Assembly: GCA_016788165.1 (NCBI GenBank)
Contig: JAEUTH010000016.1
Span: forward strand, 28,454-92,453
Origin: Bacteroidia bacterium
GTDB lineage: Bacteria; Bacteroidota; Bacteroidia; AKYH767-A; OLB10
DNA length: 64,000 bases
Direction of reading: 5' to 3'
A program made the position numbers and the translations under genes. Position 1 is the stretch's first letter. Each line of letters opens with the position of its first letter. Under the pieces are notes generated by a model that was given only the letters and a program-made list of their open reading frames with translations, was not told the origin of the DNA and made no database searches. Below, piece after piece: positions 36,376 to 44,746 of this stretch.

Positions 36376-36906
36376 TTAATAAACGACTATAGTTTTTGAT
36401 TTCACAATTATTCCACATGCGCCTAAACCCCCGGTTGCTTTATTGGGATGATATGTTACCTCACAACCATACGGCCCTTGACCCAACCTGCAAATACAAC
36501 TCATGCTCACAGGCCCTGGTACTGTCGGGTTACCATACCAAATACAATCATAACCGGGAGAACATCCACCGCAGCACATATAGCTCCCACTAGTATTTTT
36601 AAGATTTGTTGGTTCTCTATCATCAAACGGAATTAACCAGTAATCATTTGTTTCTCCAACTGTATATACAATATTCTTTGAATCACTTATAGTTGGTTCC
36701 AAATCAGACAAATCATAAAATGAGTATTGATCGGCATCACATGCATTTGAAAATATACGATGATACTTTAAGCTAATGGTATCGCCCACCAAAGTGATCA
36801 TTGATTTTGTTGTTGTGTTAATCCTTGAAGTACAAACATGGTCTTGAGCATTTACATTCAGACCAATGAAGCATACTAAACAAATAAAAATTTTTAAAAT
36901 TTTCAT
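36376..36906 (-). CDS. Secreted Cys-rich protein, paralogue 1
   Basis: This is a 176-residue exported protein of unknown family. The signal peptide ends near residue 20 (VNAQD). The mature protein holds about ten cysteines, including CCGGC, DCIWYG, SCIC and GCEVT. The layout YDLSDL, YWLIP, REPTNLKNT, CGGC, DCxWxG, CxC, GCxVT matches the upstream neighbour in the same order, so the two are tandem paralogues despite low overall identity. There is no T9SS tail or lipobox. Even numbers of cysteines in an exported protein suggest disulphides. The gap to the upstream gene is 17 bases and the downstream gene starts 1 base after this stop. Confidence 0.7.
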   Translation of the reverse strand: MKILKIFICLVCFIGLNVNAQDHVCTSRINTTTKSMITLVGDTISLKYHRIFSNACDADQYSFYDLSDLEPTISDSKNIVYTVGETNDYWLIPFDDREPTNLKNTSGSYMCCGGCSPGYDCIWYGNPTVPGPVSMSCICRLGQGPYGCEVTYHPNKATGGLGACGIIVKSKTIVVY

Positions 36907-36923
36907 ACAATTTTGCTTTTTAT

Positions 36924-37427
36924 TTATTGTTTTAGAAGATTATTACATTTAACGAAAACACCAGTTGTATTGTAACACGGCTTTGATCTTGGACAAACAG
37001 TAACCATGCATTGGCCGTCATTGCCAGTTGCGCATTTACATGTTAATATAGTAGCGCCAATCCAATAACAGTCAAATTGTCTAGTACCAATATTGTCAAC
37101 AATACAATTGCCTCCACATTCGGCATCAACTACCGTTTTTCTTAACCCTATAGGCTCTTGGCCATTTCCTGGTATAAAATAATATCCTGAATTATCAGGA
37201 ATATTTATCTTATGCTCACTTATCGTCAAATCTGATAAATTATAAAAGGCCGATGAAATAGATTCATTGCATGAAATTGGGGTAATTTTATAATAAGCAA
37301 AACCTTGATCATCCCATTTAATATTCATTTCTACGCAACTACCGTCATTCAATTTGGTTACGCAACTTTGAGCGATACTATTGCATGATAGTATCCAAAA
37401 TACAAAAAATAGAGAACTTGATTTCAT
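36924..37427 (-). CDS. Secreted Cys-rich protein, paralogue 2
   Basis: From the ATG at 37427 this is a 167-residue exported protein with a signal peptide ending about residue 19 (SIAQS) and about twelve cysteines. It shares the ordered motif set YNLSDL, YYFIP, QEPIGLRKT, CGGNC, DCYWIG, CKC, QCMVT with paralogue 1. A longer frame to 37520 adds a non-signal N-terminus and is rejected. It is the first gene of a three-gene minus-strand operon and diverges from the XRE regulator at 37567 across a 139-base gap. I know no family for it; a secreted effector, a disulphide-stabilised surface protein or a peptide precursor are all possible. Confidence 0.7.
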   Translation of the reverse strand: MKSSSLFFVFWILSCNSIAQSCVTKLNDGSCVEMNIKWDDQGFAYYKITPISCNESISSAFYNLSDLTISEHKINIPDNSGYYFIPGNGQEPIGLRKTVVDAECGGNCIVDNIGTRQFDCYWIGATILTCKCATGNDGQCMVTVCPRSKPCYNTTGVFVKCNNLLKQ

Positions 37428-37566
37428 AATAATTTGGGGTTTGTTAATATTAATTATTTTTAAATTTAAACAACAGCTAAGAATCGCTTCAAAAGAGTAA
37501 AAAAAATCAATACAGACCAATTGGTATTTAATAAAATTTTACAACTATAAGATTTTACGAGCCTAA

Positions 37567-37791
37567 ATGAAAAAGGCTCGCAATACTGTTTTGCTTAATG
37601 CAATTGCTTTCCGAATTAAGGAAATACGGGAGAGTCAGAATATTACCCAAGAGGTATTTTATAATGATACGGGGATTAATGTTGGTCGAATTGAAAAGGC
37701 AAAAAGAGACATCTCTGTTACAACTTTAAGCAAAATATGTGAATACCTTGGTATCACCTTGCCACTTTTTTTCAAAAATTTAGATTACTGA
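37567..37791 (+). CDS. Small XRE-family helix-turn-helix regulator
   Basis: This 74-residue cytoplasmic DNA-binding protein is essentially one HTH_XRE domain (residues about 12-68). The helix-turn-helix runs through ITQEVFYNDTGINVGRIEKAKRDIS, with TTLSKICEYLGITLPLFF closing the five-helix bundle. No other domain is present. It diverges from the three-gene secreted-protein operon and its gene start is 139 bases from that operon's first ATG, so regulation of that operon is a natural guess. It may also be a general regulator common in Bacteroidota. No clear operator palindrome was seen in the gap. Confidence 0.85.
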   Translation: MKKARNTVLLNAIAFRIKEIRESQNITQEVFYNDTGINVGRIEKAKRDISVTTLSKICEYLGITLPLFFKNLDY

Positions 37792-38004
37792 TTAATTTAG
37801 TTTTTTGCTTGGTTATTCAATTCTACCAAAATCGTTGTCCTCTTTAGTTATTTCATTACAGCCACTTTTAAATATTAGCTTACAAACGAATCAGAAATTG
37901 ATTTTGGATGCAGCACTAAAACACTTGCATTGCGTTTTGAATCTTTTTGCTTTTAGAATATAAAATGAAAAAATAGAGGGTTTAATTTCTAAACCTTAAA
38001 ATAA

Positions 38005-38067
38005 GCCAATAAAAAAACCTCCCAATTGCTTGAGAGGTTTTTCTTAATAGAATTTTAGAAGATACTT
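38005..38067. repeat. Hairpin repeat copy B (terminator of module 2)
   Basis: This 63-base element is nearly identical to copy A, including the 19-base flank AGAATTTTAGAAGATACTT. It lies 13 bases from the stop of the T9SS gene ending at 38080, so on the minus strand it terminates the 41.5-38.1 kb unit. The 213 bases between the XRE gene and this repeat hold no ORF or motif that I can support. Confidence 0.85.
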
Positions 38068-38079
38068 GAAACCACCCCT

Positions 38080-39777
38080 CTACAACTTTATAAACCGCTG
38101 TAACTGCCCATTTAATTTTACCAAATAAACGCCTTGCTCAATTGTGCTAACAGCTATGGGAATTACAGTAGTTGTGTTTTGAACTACTTTTTGCTGCATA
38201 ATCTCCCTGCCTTGTAAATCAATTATTGAAATGATTGCATTTGTATTAAGTTGTTTCTTGGGTGAAACATAAAGTACATCCGTAACCGGATTGGGATAAA
38301 CAGAAAACTGAGGAGCCGTGAACTCATTAATACTTGTAATAGAACTAGTGGTAAATTTCATTACCCATATATCCCCACCGGAACCATTGATACCTCCTAA
38401 TGTATCAAATTTTGCAATGGTCTTATCGCCACTTATCGGGCTGTTAGACGCACCTGCAAGAATAAAAGTACTGTCATTAAGCAGTAACAGGCATGGTGAT
38501 TTTTCCAAATCAGAGCCACCAATTGTTTTGTCCCATTGCACATTAAACATGGAATCTGTTTTTACTATCCAAAAGTCTTCCCATAGTTGGTATAAATTGG
38601 GATTAGCAGGAACAATACGCGGTTCTGATTTTTCAAATCCAACATCAGAATTTGAAAGACAGGCAAGTAAATATCCACCATCACTTGTTTCTATTATTTG
38701 ATAACAAGCATCATATCCATTACCCCCAATACGTCTATCATAAGTAATTGTTCCTGTTACTGGATTTAGTTTCACTAACCAAATATCGGTTACGCCTCTA
38801 TCCAATGTGTCAGTTACATTGCCCCCCTCGCAACTACCAGCAACAATTCCAACTGCTACATAATCACCCCGTACGTCTTCAAACCCAGTTATGAATCCAT
38901 CATCATTTTGACAGCCGTAACGGTGCTCCCATAAAATATTTCCGGTAGTATCCAATTTAATTACCCAGCCATCGCTATGCGTATTGCCATTGCCACCAAT
39001 ATTTGTTGTGCTAATGTCTCCTCCGGGCAGCCATGAAGTTGTTAAACCTGCTAACAAATAATTTTGATCCTTTGTTGCGGTAATATTACCAAATTCAGCA
39101 CCGATGCCGCCATACATTTTATCCCATTGTTTAATGCCATTACTATCCACATTAATAAGTGTAATATCCAAACTGCCATTGGATGTACTTGTAATATTGC
39201 CTGGGCTGGTAACGCCACCACAAGCAGCAGCAATTAAAAAACCACTGTTAGGTGATTTAATAATATTGTAAACCCAATCGGTAGCTGTAGTGCCATATCG
39301 TTTATCCCATACTTTACCACCATTGGTATCTACTTTTACAAGCCACACATCAGGGTTAGTACTGAAACGATTTTGCGACTTGTAACATTCTATAGGTGAA
39401 TCTGATGTACCTAACATAACTATGCTGCCATCTGCCAATAAAACTACATCATCTAAAAATTCATTATTACTTGACCCATAGGAGTTGTCAAATATTTTAT
39501 TGCCATTTTGATCTAATTTAATAAGCCAAAAATCTGAATTAAAGAGAATTGTTCCTACACAGTTAGCAGATGTCTTATTACCCCCAACATCGGATTGGGA
39601 ACCTGCTGTAATGATAATATTACTATCCTGATCTAAATGCAGTAGGTTTAAGTTGTATGCCTTTTCTTCAGCTAAACCGCCATATACTTTTTCCCAAACT
39701 TTTGTAAATGTTACATTTTGAGCACTACCGGAACTAACTACAAAAACTAAAAACAAAAATAAATATGTAGCTCTCAT
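38080..39777 (-). CDS. Secreted repeat protein with T9SS tail
   Basis: This is a 565-residue exported protein with a signal peptide to about residue 19 (GSAQN). The body is a string of six or more repeats of the type W-LIKLDxNGN-I-WDKxYGG, followed by DGGYLLAG/TSDSP, the delta-60/WD-like propeller repeat common in Bacteroidota and archaeal surface proteins. The C-terminus is a T9SS type A sorting domain (SVYPNPVTD, QGVYLVKLNG, ending QRFIKL). It has no catalytic motif. It follows the 39782 gene with a 4-base gap, so they form an operon, and both belong to the hairpin-bounded module. Function is unknown; a surface or matrix role is likely. Confidence 0.85.
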   Translation of the reverse strand: MRATYLFLFLVFVVSSGSAQNVTFTKVWEKVYGGLAEEKAYNLNLLHLDQDSNIIITAGSQSDVGGNKTSANCVGTILFNSDFWLIKLDQNGNKIFDNSYGSSNNEFLDDVVLLADGSIVMLGTSDSPIECYKSQNRFSTNPDVWLVKVDTNGGKVWDKRYGTTATDWVYNIIKSPNSGFLIAAACGGVTSPGNITSTSNGSLDITLINVDSNGIKQWDKMYGGIGAEFGNITATKDQNYLLAGLTTSWLPGGDISTTNIGGNGNTHSDGWVIKLDTTGNILWEHRYGCQNDDGFITGFEDVRGDYVAVGIVAGSCEGGNVTDTLDRGVTDIWLVKLNPVTGTITYDRRIGGNGYDACYQIIETSDGGYLLACLSNSDVGFEKSEPRIVPANPNLYQLWEDFWIVKTDSMFNVQWDKTIGGSDLEKSPCLLLLNDSTFILAGASNSPISGDKTIAKFDTLGGINGSGGDIWVMKFTTSSITSINEFTAPQFSVYPNPVTDVLYVSPKKQLNTNAIISIIDLQGREIMQQKVVQNTTTVIPIAVSTIEQGVYLVKLNGQLQRFIKL

Positions 39778-39781
39778 CTTA

Positions 39782-41485
39782 TTATTGTTTTATAAGTTTG
39801 TAAACCGTTGTTGCATTTTTTGCACCTATAAACCTTGCTGCATACATCGCGCTTTTCAGACCAGTGAAAAGTTCATTTAGACTACCTGAGTTATTAACCT
39901 TACCTATCAAAGCCCCTGATAAGGAATATAACTCCAGTTGTAAATAGTCCTCCGGAAAATTTATGGGCATTGAATAGTTGTCTGAAATTAGCAAAGTAGT
40001 ATTTTTCAAATAACTCGTAATTTCAGTTGCTAAACGCAAATCCGATTTAGCATTAATGATTTTAAAATAATAGAAATAGGTAGTTTTATCCCACCACGAA
40101 TATAAAAAGTGACGCGAATCTGTACCTGAAACTGCTATTATACTTTCATCTCCTGTAGGATTGGTGGGCACTTTGTAATATAAATATTGAGAAGTTGATG
40201 AGAATGGTGTTCCATGTCCATTTTGAACATAAAACGATAATGGAAATTTATTGCTTCCATTTTGATGATCAAATGCAATTACCATAACTTCAGGTTCATT
40301 AATATCATCAGATCCACTTCTTCTTTCAAAAGTAACAACGGGGTTGGTATTGCTATGGCTACTAATGTTTGGAAGAAATTCAGTTGGGTGGTTAAAAAAT
40401 GGAGCAAATCCGTTAGTATAAACTCTTAATCCATTATTATATAAACCTGAGCTTGTTTGAAAGGTAGTAATTCCTGCAATATTGGATGCACCTGTATTCC
40501 TATCGGCCATTTCAAAAACAGTGGTCCAACCTAATTGGTCAAAAGAACTCTTACCACGATGGCGGGCAATACGGGGGTTTGAGTAGGCTTCGTTTGTGGA
40601 TGAGTATTGTGCTACTTCAACATTTTGTTGTGCAATGTTTGAACTACAAAAGTCAGCTTGATTTAAATCCTTACTAACCATGATTATGGATTGTGTATTT
40701 GCCCCGGAACCAACACTGGTTAAAAAACTAACTACCGCTACACTGCTACCCGAAACTTTATTATATAAAGCAATATCCGGATAAAAATAGGGTGGGTTAA
40801 TAGCTGTACCCGATGTGTTATTAAATGTTGGTAATGTATAATTTGTAACGCAAAAAGTTGGTGTCAACGGACTACCTTGCAAACTACCTGCAGCAACATG
40901 AATTTTACGGACACCTGCAACGATTTCATCCCATACAATTGCAAAATTATTACCATCATCGGCATCAATATTCACATCCGTTGGATAAACTCCGGCACCT
41001 GCCAATGTTACTGTTACCGGATAGCTCCATGTAAGTGTTGTAGGCGTAAATTCATAAATTGCAGCAAATACACCTCCATTTACCGGATCCACATAGGGAA
41101 CAATGATATGAAACTTATTGGCGTTTTGCCTAATAATTGCGAGATCCGGATTATCCACATTATTGACCGCAAATCCCCAAATACCGGTTGTAACACTGGT
41201 ACTGGTACCTAAGCCATCATCATAATTCCATCCTATAAAGGGGGGTGAATCGGTCCAAGCGGTTGCACTAAAAACGGGAGTTACTCCATTAGATGTGGTG
41301 CGATCAATATCACAGCCCGAATGGTTAACTTGCACAGACATACCGTTATAATTAGCATCTAAATAAACCGATTGCGATTGAGTAGCCGTTTTATACTGCG
41401 CATTTACAGTAATATTTAAAATTATTGTACTGGCAAATAGCATTAATATTAAGTTTTTTAAATTAACACTTCTTGTTAATCTCAA
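39782..41485 (-). CDS. Secreted T9SS-type protein downstream of a poly-C tract (possibly phase-variable)
   Basis: This is a 567-residue exported protein of unknown function, read from a TTG at 41485 in the current frame. The hydrophobic signal core (LILMLFASTIILNITVNAQ) is preceded by Arg and Lys. The body is beta-rich without a recognised domain and the end (SALIGKVNNSG, TTVYKLIKQ) resembles a degenerate T9SS tail. The only nearby ATG is at 41528, behind a promoter at 41578-41607, but 14 consecutive C residues (minus strand) between ATG and TTG put it one base out of frame. With 13 or 16 C the frame would join, giving 581 or 582 residues starting MKNLI. The switch is inferred. The gene forms an operon with 38080. 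Confidence 0.7.
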   Translation of the reverse strand: MRLTRSVNLKNLILMLFASTIILNITVNAQYKTATQSQSVYLDANYNGMSVQVNHSGCDIDRTTSNGVTPVFSATAWTDSPPFIGWNYDDGLGTSTSVTTGIWGFAVNNVDNPDLAIIRQNANKFHIIVPYVDPVNGGVFAAIYEFTPTTLTWSYPVTVTLAGAGVYPTDVNIDADDGNNFAIVWDEIVAGVRKIHVAAGSLQGSPLTPTFCVTNYTLPTFNNTSGTAINPPYFYPDIALYNKVSGSSVAVVSFLTSVGSGANTQSIIMVSKDLNQADFCSSNIAQQNVEVAQYSSTNEAYSNPRIARHRGKSSFDQLGWTTVFEMADRNTGASNIAGITTFQTSSGLYNNGLRVYTNGFAPFFNHPTEFLPNISSHSNTNPVVTFERRSGSDDINEPEVMVIAFDHQNGSNKFPLSFYVQNGHGTPFSSTSQYLYYKVPTNPTGDESIIAVSGTDSRHFLYSWWDKTTYFYYFKIINAKSDLRLATEITSYLKNTTLLISDNYSMPINFPEDYLQLELYSLSGALIGKVNNSGSLNELFTGLKSAMYAARFIGAKNATTVYKLIKQ

Positions 41486-41500
41486 TATTACATATTTCGC

Positions 41501-41514
41501 GGGGGGGGGGGGGG
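41501..41514. repeat. 14-nt G homopolymer (C on the minus strand)
   Basis: This is an uninterrupted run of 14 G on the plus strand, the longest G/C run I noticed in the window. It lies in the transcribed 5' part of the minus-strand gene, between the candidate ATG at 41528 and the open frame from 41485, where a change of one base switches the reading frame. Confidence 0.8.
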
Positions 41515-41577
41515 ATAAGATTTTTCATAGTCTTTAGTCTTAAAGTTAAAAATTTAAATATTGGAATTTGCTTCAGG

Positions 41578-41607
41578 CAAATTTATTATTGTTTCAACGA
41601 AATCAAA
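41578..41607 (-). promoter_or_regulatory. Bacteroidota promoter for the module 2 operon
   Basis: The minus strand has TTTG at 41607-41604 (-33) and TAAATTTG at 41585-41578 (-7) with an 18-base spacer, close to the Bacteroidota sigma-A consensus. It predicts a start near 41571 and a leader of about 43 bases before the ATG at 41528. Confidence 0.6.
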
Positions 41608-41722
41608 ATTTACTTTAGGATGTCACTCATTAATAACATTTACAAAATTTTTAATTCTATTAGCTTCAACAAGTGGGGTTCACAGTTAAATAAAGAGCGC
41701 ACTTCTTCTATGCGTTAAAGTC

Positions 41723-41765
41723 AGCCAATAAAAAAACCTCCCAATTGCTTGAGAGGTTTTACTTT
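41723..41765. repeat. Hairpin repeat copy C (rpsA terminator)
   Basis: The core matches copy B exactly over about 37 bases (GCCAATAAAAAAACCTCCC through GAGAGGTTTT), without the longer flank. It sits 19 bases after the rpsA stop on the minus strand, and is plausibly the ancestral copy, the rpsA terminator. Confidence 0.85.
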
Positions 41766-41783
41766 ATTAAAAAGATCTAACAA

Positions 41784-43691
41784 TTACTCTGCACTTGGTG
41801 CATCGTCTGCTTTAGCTTCATTGCCTTTTTTAGCTTCTTCGGCTGCAGCTAATTTTTCTATAGCTGATTTGCGTTCCGATGATTCTAAATTGGCTTTCAA
41901 ACTTGATAAAGCATCTAAATCGCCTAAGGTTGATTTTTCTTGCGATTCTTTAACCTTCTTAACTGCTTTGGCAGTTTCGTCAGCTTGTTTTTCGCGTTCA
42001 ACACCTTCGGCAGCATGCGCTACACGTTTGGCATCTTCGTGCAAACGGCTATGCGATACCACAATTCTGCGGTTTTCTTTGCTAAACTCAATTACCTTAA
42101 AGTCTAATTTATCGTCAGCTTTTGCAGGATTACCGTTTTCGCGAATTAAATGTTTAAATGGTGCAAAGCCTTCAACGTTATAAGGTAAAATTACTACAGC
42201 GCCTTTATCGGTTACTTTACCAACGGTACCTTCATGTACTGAATCAACCGTAAATATGGTTTCGTAAGCGTCCCAAGGGTTGTCTTCTAATTGTTTGTGA
42301 CCTAACGAAAGTCTGCGGTTTTCGGTATCAACTTCTAATACAACTACCTCTAAATTATCGCCTACTTTGGTAAACTCACTTGGGTGCTTAATTTTCTTAG
42401 CCCAGGTTAAATCTGAGATATGAACTAAGCCATCTACGCCTTCTTCTAATTCAACAAAAACACCAAAGTTTGTAAAGGCACGCACTTTAGCCTGATGTTT
42501 GGTACCAACCTGATATTTATCGGTAATGGTGCCCCATGGATCGGGTGTAAGTTGTTTAATGCCTAACGACATTTTGCGTTCGGCTTTGTCAATTGAAACC
42601 ACAACACATTCAATTTCATCACCTACTTTCATAAAATCTTGTGGCGAACGTAGGTGTTGCGACCAGCTCATTTCACTAACGTGAATTAAACCTTCAACGC
42701 CCGGCATCACTTCAATAAATGCACCGTAGTCGGCCAATACCACTACTTTACCTTTTATCTTATCACCTACACTAAATTTTTCTTCAATGTTATCCCATGG
42801 GTGTGGCGTTAATTGTTTTAAGCCTAAAGCAATACGTTTTTTCTCACCATCAAAATCAAGAATTACTACGTTAATCTTATCATCCAGTTTTAATACTTCA
42901 TCCGGATGCTGTATGCGTCCCCATGAGATATCGGTAATGTGCAATAAGCCATCAACACCGCCTAAATCCATAAATACACCATAAGATGTAATATTCTTAA
43001 CCGTACCTTCAATTACCTGACCTTTTTCAAGTTTGCTCATGATTTCAATTTTTTGGCTTTCTAATTCAGCCTCAATTAAAATCTTATGCGATACCACAAC
43101 GTTTTTAAATTCCTGGTTTATTTTAACCACTTTAAACTCCATATTCTTACCTACAAATACATCATAATCGCGTATAGGTTTCACATCAATTTGTGAGCCT
43201 GGTAAAAATGCTTCGATACCAAAAACATCTACAATTAAACCACCTTTGGTACGGCATTTAACGTAGCCGGTAATAATATCATCGCGCTCCAATGCCTGGT
43301 TAACGCGCTCCCATGCACGTAATGACCTTGCTTTTTTATGCGATAGAATTAATTGTCCGTTTTTATCTTCTGTAGTTTCAACATAAACTTCTACAACATC
43401 GCCAACTTTTAAATCGGGCATGTGTCTGAATTCGGTTAGCTGCACCAATCCATCCGATTTGAAACCGATGTTTACTACAACATCTTTTTCTGAAACTGCT
43501 ATAACAGTACCGTTTACAATTTGATGTTCGGCTACTGTCATTAATGTTTTATCGTACATATCTTCCAAGCGCGTTTTTTCATCACTCTTGTAAGAATCGT
43601 AACGATTGCCCACACCTGACCAATCAAAGTCATCATCGGCTAAACCAACACTTCCCAAAGCTTTGGTTCTAAGGTTTAAAGATTCATTCAT
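41784..43691 (-). CDS. rpsA: 30S ribosomal protein S1
   Basis: This 635-residue S1 protein brings mRNA to the 30S subunit and helps melt structured leaders, which matters in Bacteroidota where Shine-Dalgarno signals are weak. Six S1 OB-fold repeats are visible, with typical ends such as VDGLVHISDLTW, VEGLIHVSEMSW and VDGLLHITDISWGRI. The extended N-terminus (about 80 residues before the first repeat) and the acidic/Lys-Ala-rich C-terminal tail (ending KADDAPSAE) are as in other Bacteroidota. It has its own promoter element and a leader hairpin, and ends at repeat C. It is a firm call. Confidence 0.97.
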   Translation of the reverse strand: MNESLNLRTKALGSVGLADDDFDWSGVGNRYDSYKSDEKTRLEDMYDKTLMTVAEHQIVNGTVIAVSEKDVVVNIGFKSDGLVQLTEFRHMPDLKVGDVVEVYVETTEDKNGQLILSHKKARSLRAWERVNQALERDDIITGYVKCRTKGGLIVDVFGIEAFLPGSQIDVKPIRDYDVFVGKNMEFKVVKINQEFKNVVVSHKILIEAELESQKIEIMSKLEKGQVIEGTVKNITSYGVFMDLGGVDGLLHITDISWGRIQHPDEVLKLDDKINVVILDFDGEKKRIALGLKQLTPHPWDNIEEKFSVGDKIKGKVVVLADYGAFIEVMPGVEGLIHVSEMSWSQHLRSPQDFMKVGDEIECVVVSIDKAERKMSLGIKQLTPDPWGTITDKYQVGTKHQAKVRAFTNFGVFVELEEGVDGLVHISDLTWAKKIKHPSEFTKVGDNLEVVVLEVDTENRRLSLGHKQLEDNPWDAYETIFTVDSVHEGTVGKVTDKGAVVILPYNVEGFAPFKHLIRENGNPAKADDKLDFKVIEFSKENRRIVVSHSRLHEDAKRVAHAAEGVEREKQADETAKAVKKVKESQEKSTLGDLDALSSLKANLESSERKSAIEKLAAAEEAKKGNEAKADDAPSAE

Positions 43692-43720
43692 TTGTTAAAT
43701 TGTTAAAGATTAATTTTAAG

Positions 43721-43732
43721 CCCTAAAAAGGG
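43721..43732 (-). promoter_or_regulatory. Small hairpin in the rpsA leader
   Basis: CCCT-AAAA-AGGG lies within the predicted 5' leader of rpsA, about 30 bases before the start codon. It may simply be leader structure or part of S1 autoregulation; the stem is only 4 bp. Confidence 0.3.
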
Positions 43733-43736
43733 AGCG

Positions 43737-43744
43737 CAAATGTA
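43737..43744 (-). promoter_or_regulatory. Bacteroidota -7 promoter element for rpsA
   Basis: The minus strand reads TACATTTG, an exact TAnnTTTG, predicting transcription from about 43730 with a leader of about 40 bases. Confidence 0.55.
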
Positions 43745-43841
43745 AACATAATCAGCTTTGATATTACATGAGGCACCGGACTTTTTTAGCACCTGCTTAA
43801 CTGTTTGGGAAACATCCTAAAACTCAATCTAAACAACTCAA

Positions 43842-44558
43842 TTATAATAAGTTAAATAAATTTTTGACGCCAATAATTTTATAGCTTGTAAAAGGTTCGG
43901 CAAAAGCAACGCCTATTTGACGACCGAACTCGGCATTTCTATTAAATATGGAAGCAAAAAACTCGGGCGATGAAATGTAGGTACCGGGCTCATCGCTATT
44001 GGGATTGTAAAATTGGGTTTTGTATGCGCGCAAGGCTGCTTCTTTTGTTTTTACATGTGCCGATATATCTACCAAAAAATCGGGTTTTATGTAGCGGTCT
44101 TGTGTGTAGTGATATACTGCTTTGGGGCGATGCGCTTGTTGTACCTGGCCATTGTACGCTGTTTCAATTTTAATTAATCCTGATAAGAAACAAGCATCAT
44201 TTATTAATGCAGCGGCACGTCCATGGTCGGGGTGCCTGTCGGCAATGGCATTACACAAAACAATGGTAGGCTTATGGAGGCGCAAAACCTGAATAACCTT
44301 GCGTACATGTGTTTCGTCATTGGTAAAAAAGCCATCGGCCATTTCTAAGTTCTTTCTAAAACTTACGCCCAATATTTTGGCGGCTTCAGCTGCTTCGGCA
44401 TCGCGTGTTTGGGCCGTGCCGCGGGTTCCCAATTCGCCACGGGTTAGGTCAACTATACCTGCTGTTTTACCCATTGCTATGTGTGCCAACAACGTACCGG
44501 CAGCCGAAATTTCGACATCGTCAGGATGTACACCAATTGCTAAAATATCTACTTCCAT
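43842..44558 (-). CDS. bshB1: Bacillithiol biosynthesis deacetylase BshB1
   Basis: This 238-residue zinc-dependent deacetylase of the PIG-L/LmbE fold removes the acetyl group from GlcNAc-malate, the second step in making the thiol bacillithiol. It starts MEVDILAIGVHPDD, where His11 and Asp14 are zinc ligands, followed by LTRGELGTRGT, CNAIADRHPDHGRAAAL with the third ligand His, and DISAHVKTKEAAL. Bacillithiol genes are common in Bacteroidota. It is upstream of rpsA on the same strand with a 150-base gap holding the rpsA promoter, so it is probably a separate unit. Confidence 0.95.
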   Translation of the reverse strand: MEVDILAIGVHPDDVEISAAGTLLAHIAMGKTAGIVDLTRGELGTRGTAQTRDAEAAEAAKILGVSFRKNLEMADGFFTNDETHVRKVIQVLRLHKPTIVLCNAIADRHPDHGRAAALINDACFLSGLIKIETAYNGQVQQAHRPKAVYHYTQDRYIKPDFLVDISAHVKTKEAALRAYKTQFYNPNSDEPGTYISSPEFFASIFNRNAEFGRQIGVAFAEPFTSYKIIGVKNLFNLL

Positions 44559-44732
44559 TTTTTATTTATTGAAATTTTAAATGCCTACCTACCCATTACT
44601 TATACCGGTAAGTAAGTTATTTATTGCACAAGTGTATGTAAAGCAAATTTGAGTTGTAAATGGCATTAGTTAATTATTATAAAAAAGGCTAAAACCAAAC
44701 TTAAATCATGGTGTGCATTTTTAAGCAAGCAT

Positions 44733-44740
44733 TACATTTG
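44733..44740 (+). promoter_or_regulatory. Bacteroidota -7 element immediately before the ccmB ATG
   Basis: TACATTTG, an exact TAnnTTTG, lies between the two in-frame ATGs of ccmB, 6 bases before the one at 44747. It supports the downstream start and a leaderless or near-leaderless transcript for the ccm operon. Confidence 0.42.
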
Positions 44741-44746
44741 GCGCAC

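Noticed and set aside
41486..41528. Poly-G tract as a promoter-spacer switch
   Set aside because: The -33/-7 pair lies at 41578-41607, upstream of the tract, so the tract is in the transcribed part and would act on translation frame instead.
35477..41765. Gene cassettes of an integron, with the hairpin repeats as attC sites
   Set aside because: The repeats lack the GTTRRRY/RYYYAAC cores and have the stem plus T-run of terminators; no integron integrase is present; modules contain multi-gene operons on the minus strand with a divergent XRE gene.
41749..42183. A 144-residue plus-strand ORF opposite the 3' end of rpsA
   Set aside because: Ser/Ala-rich mirror of the Lys/Glu-rich rpsA tail; no independent signal.
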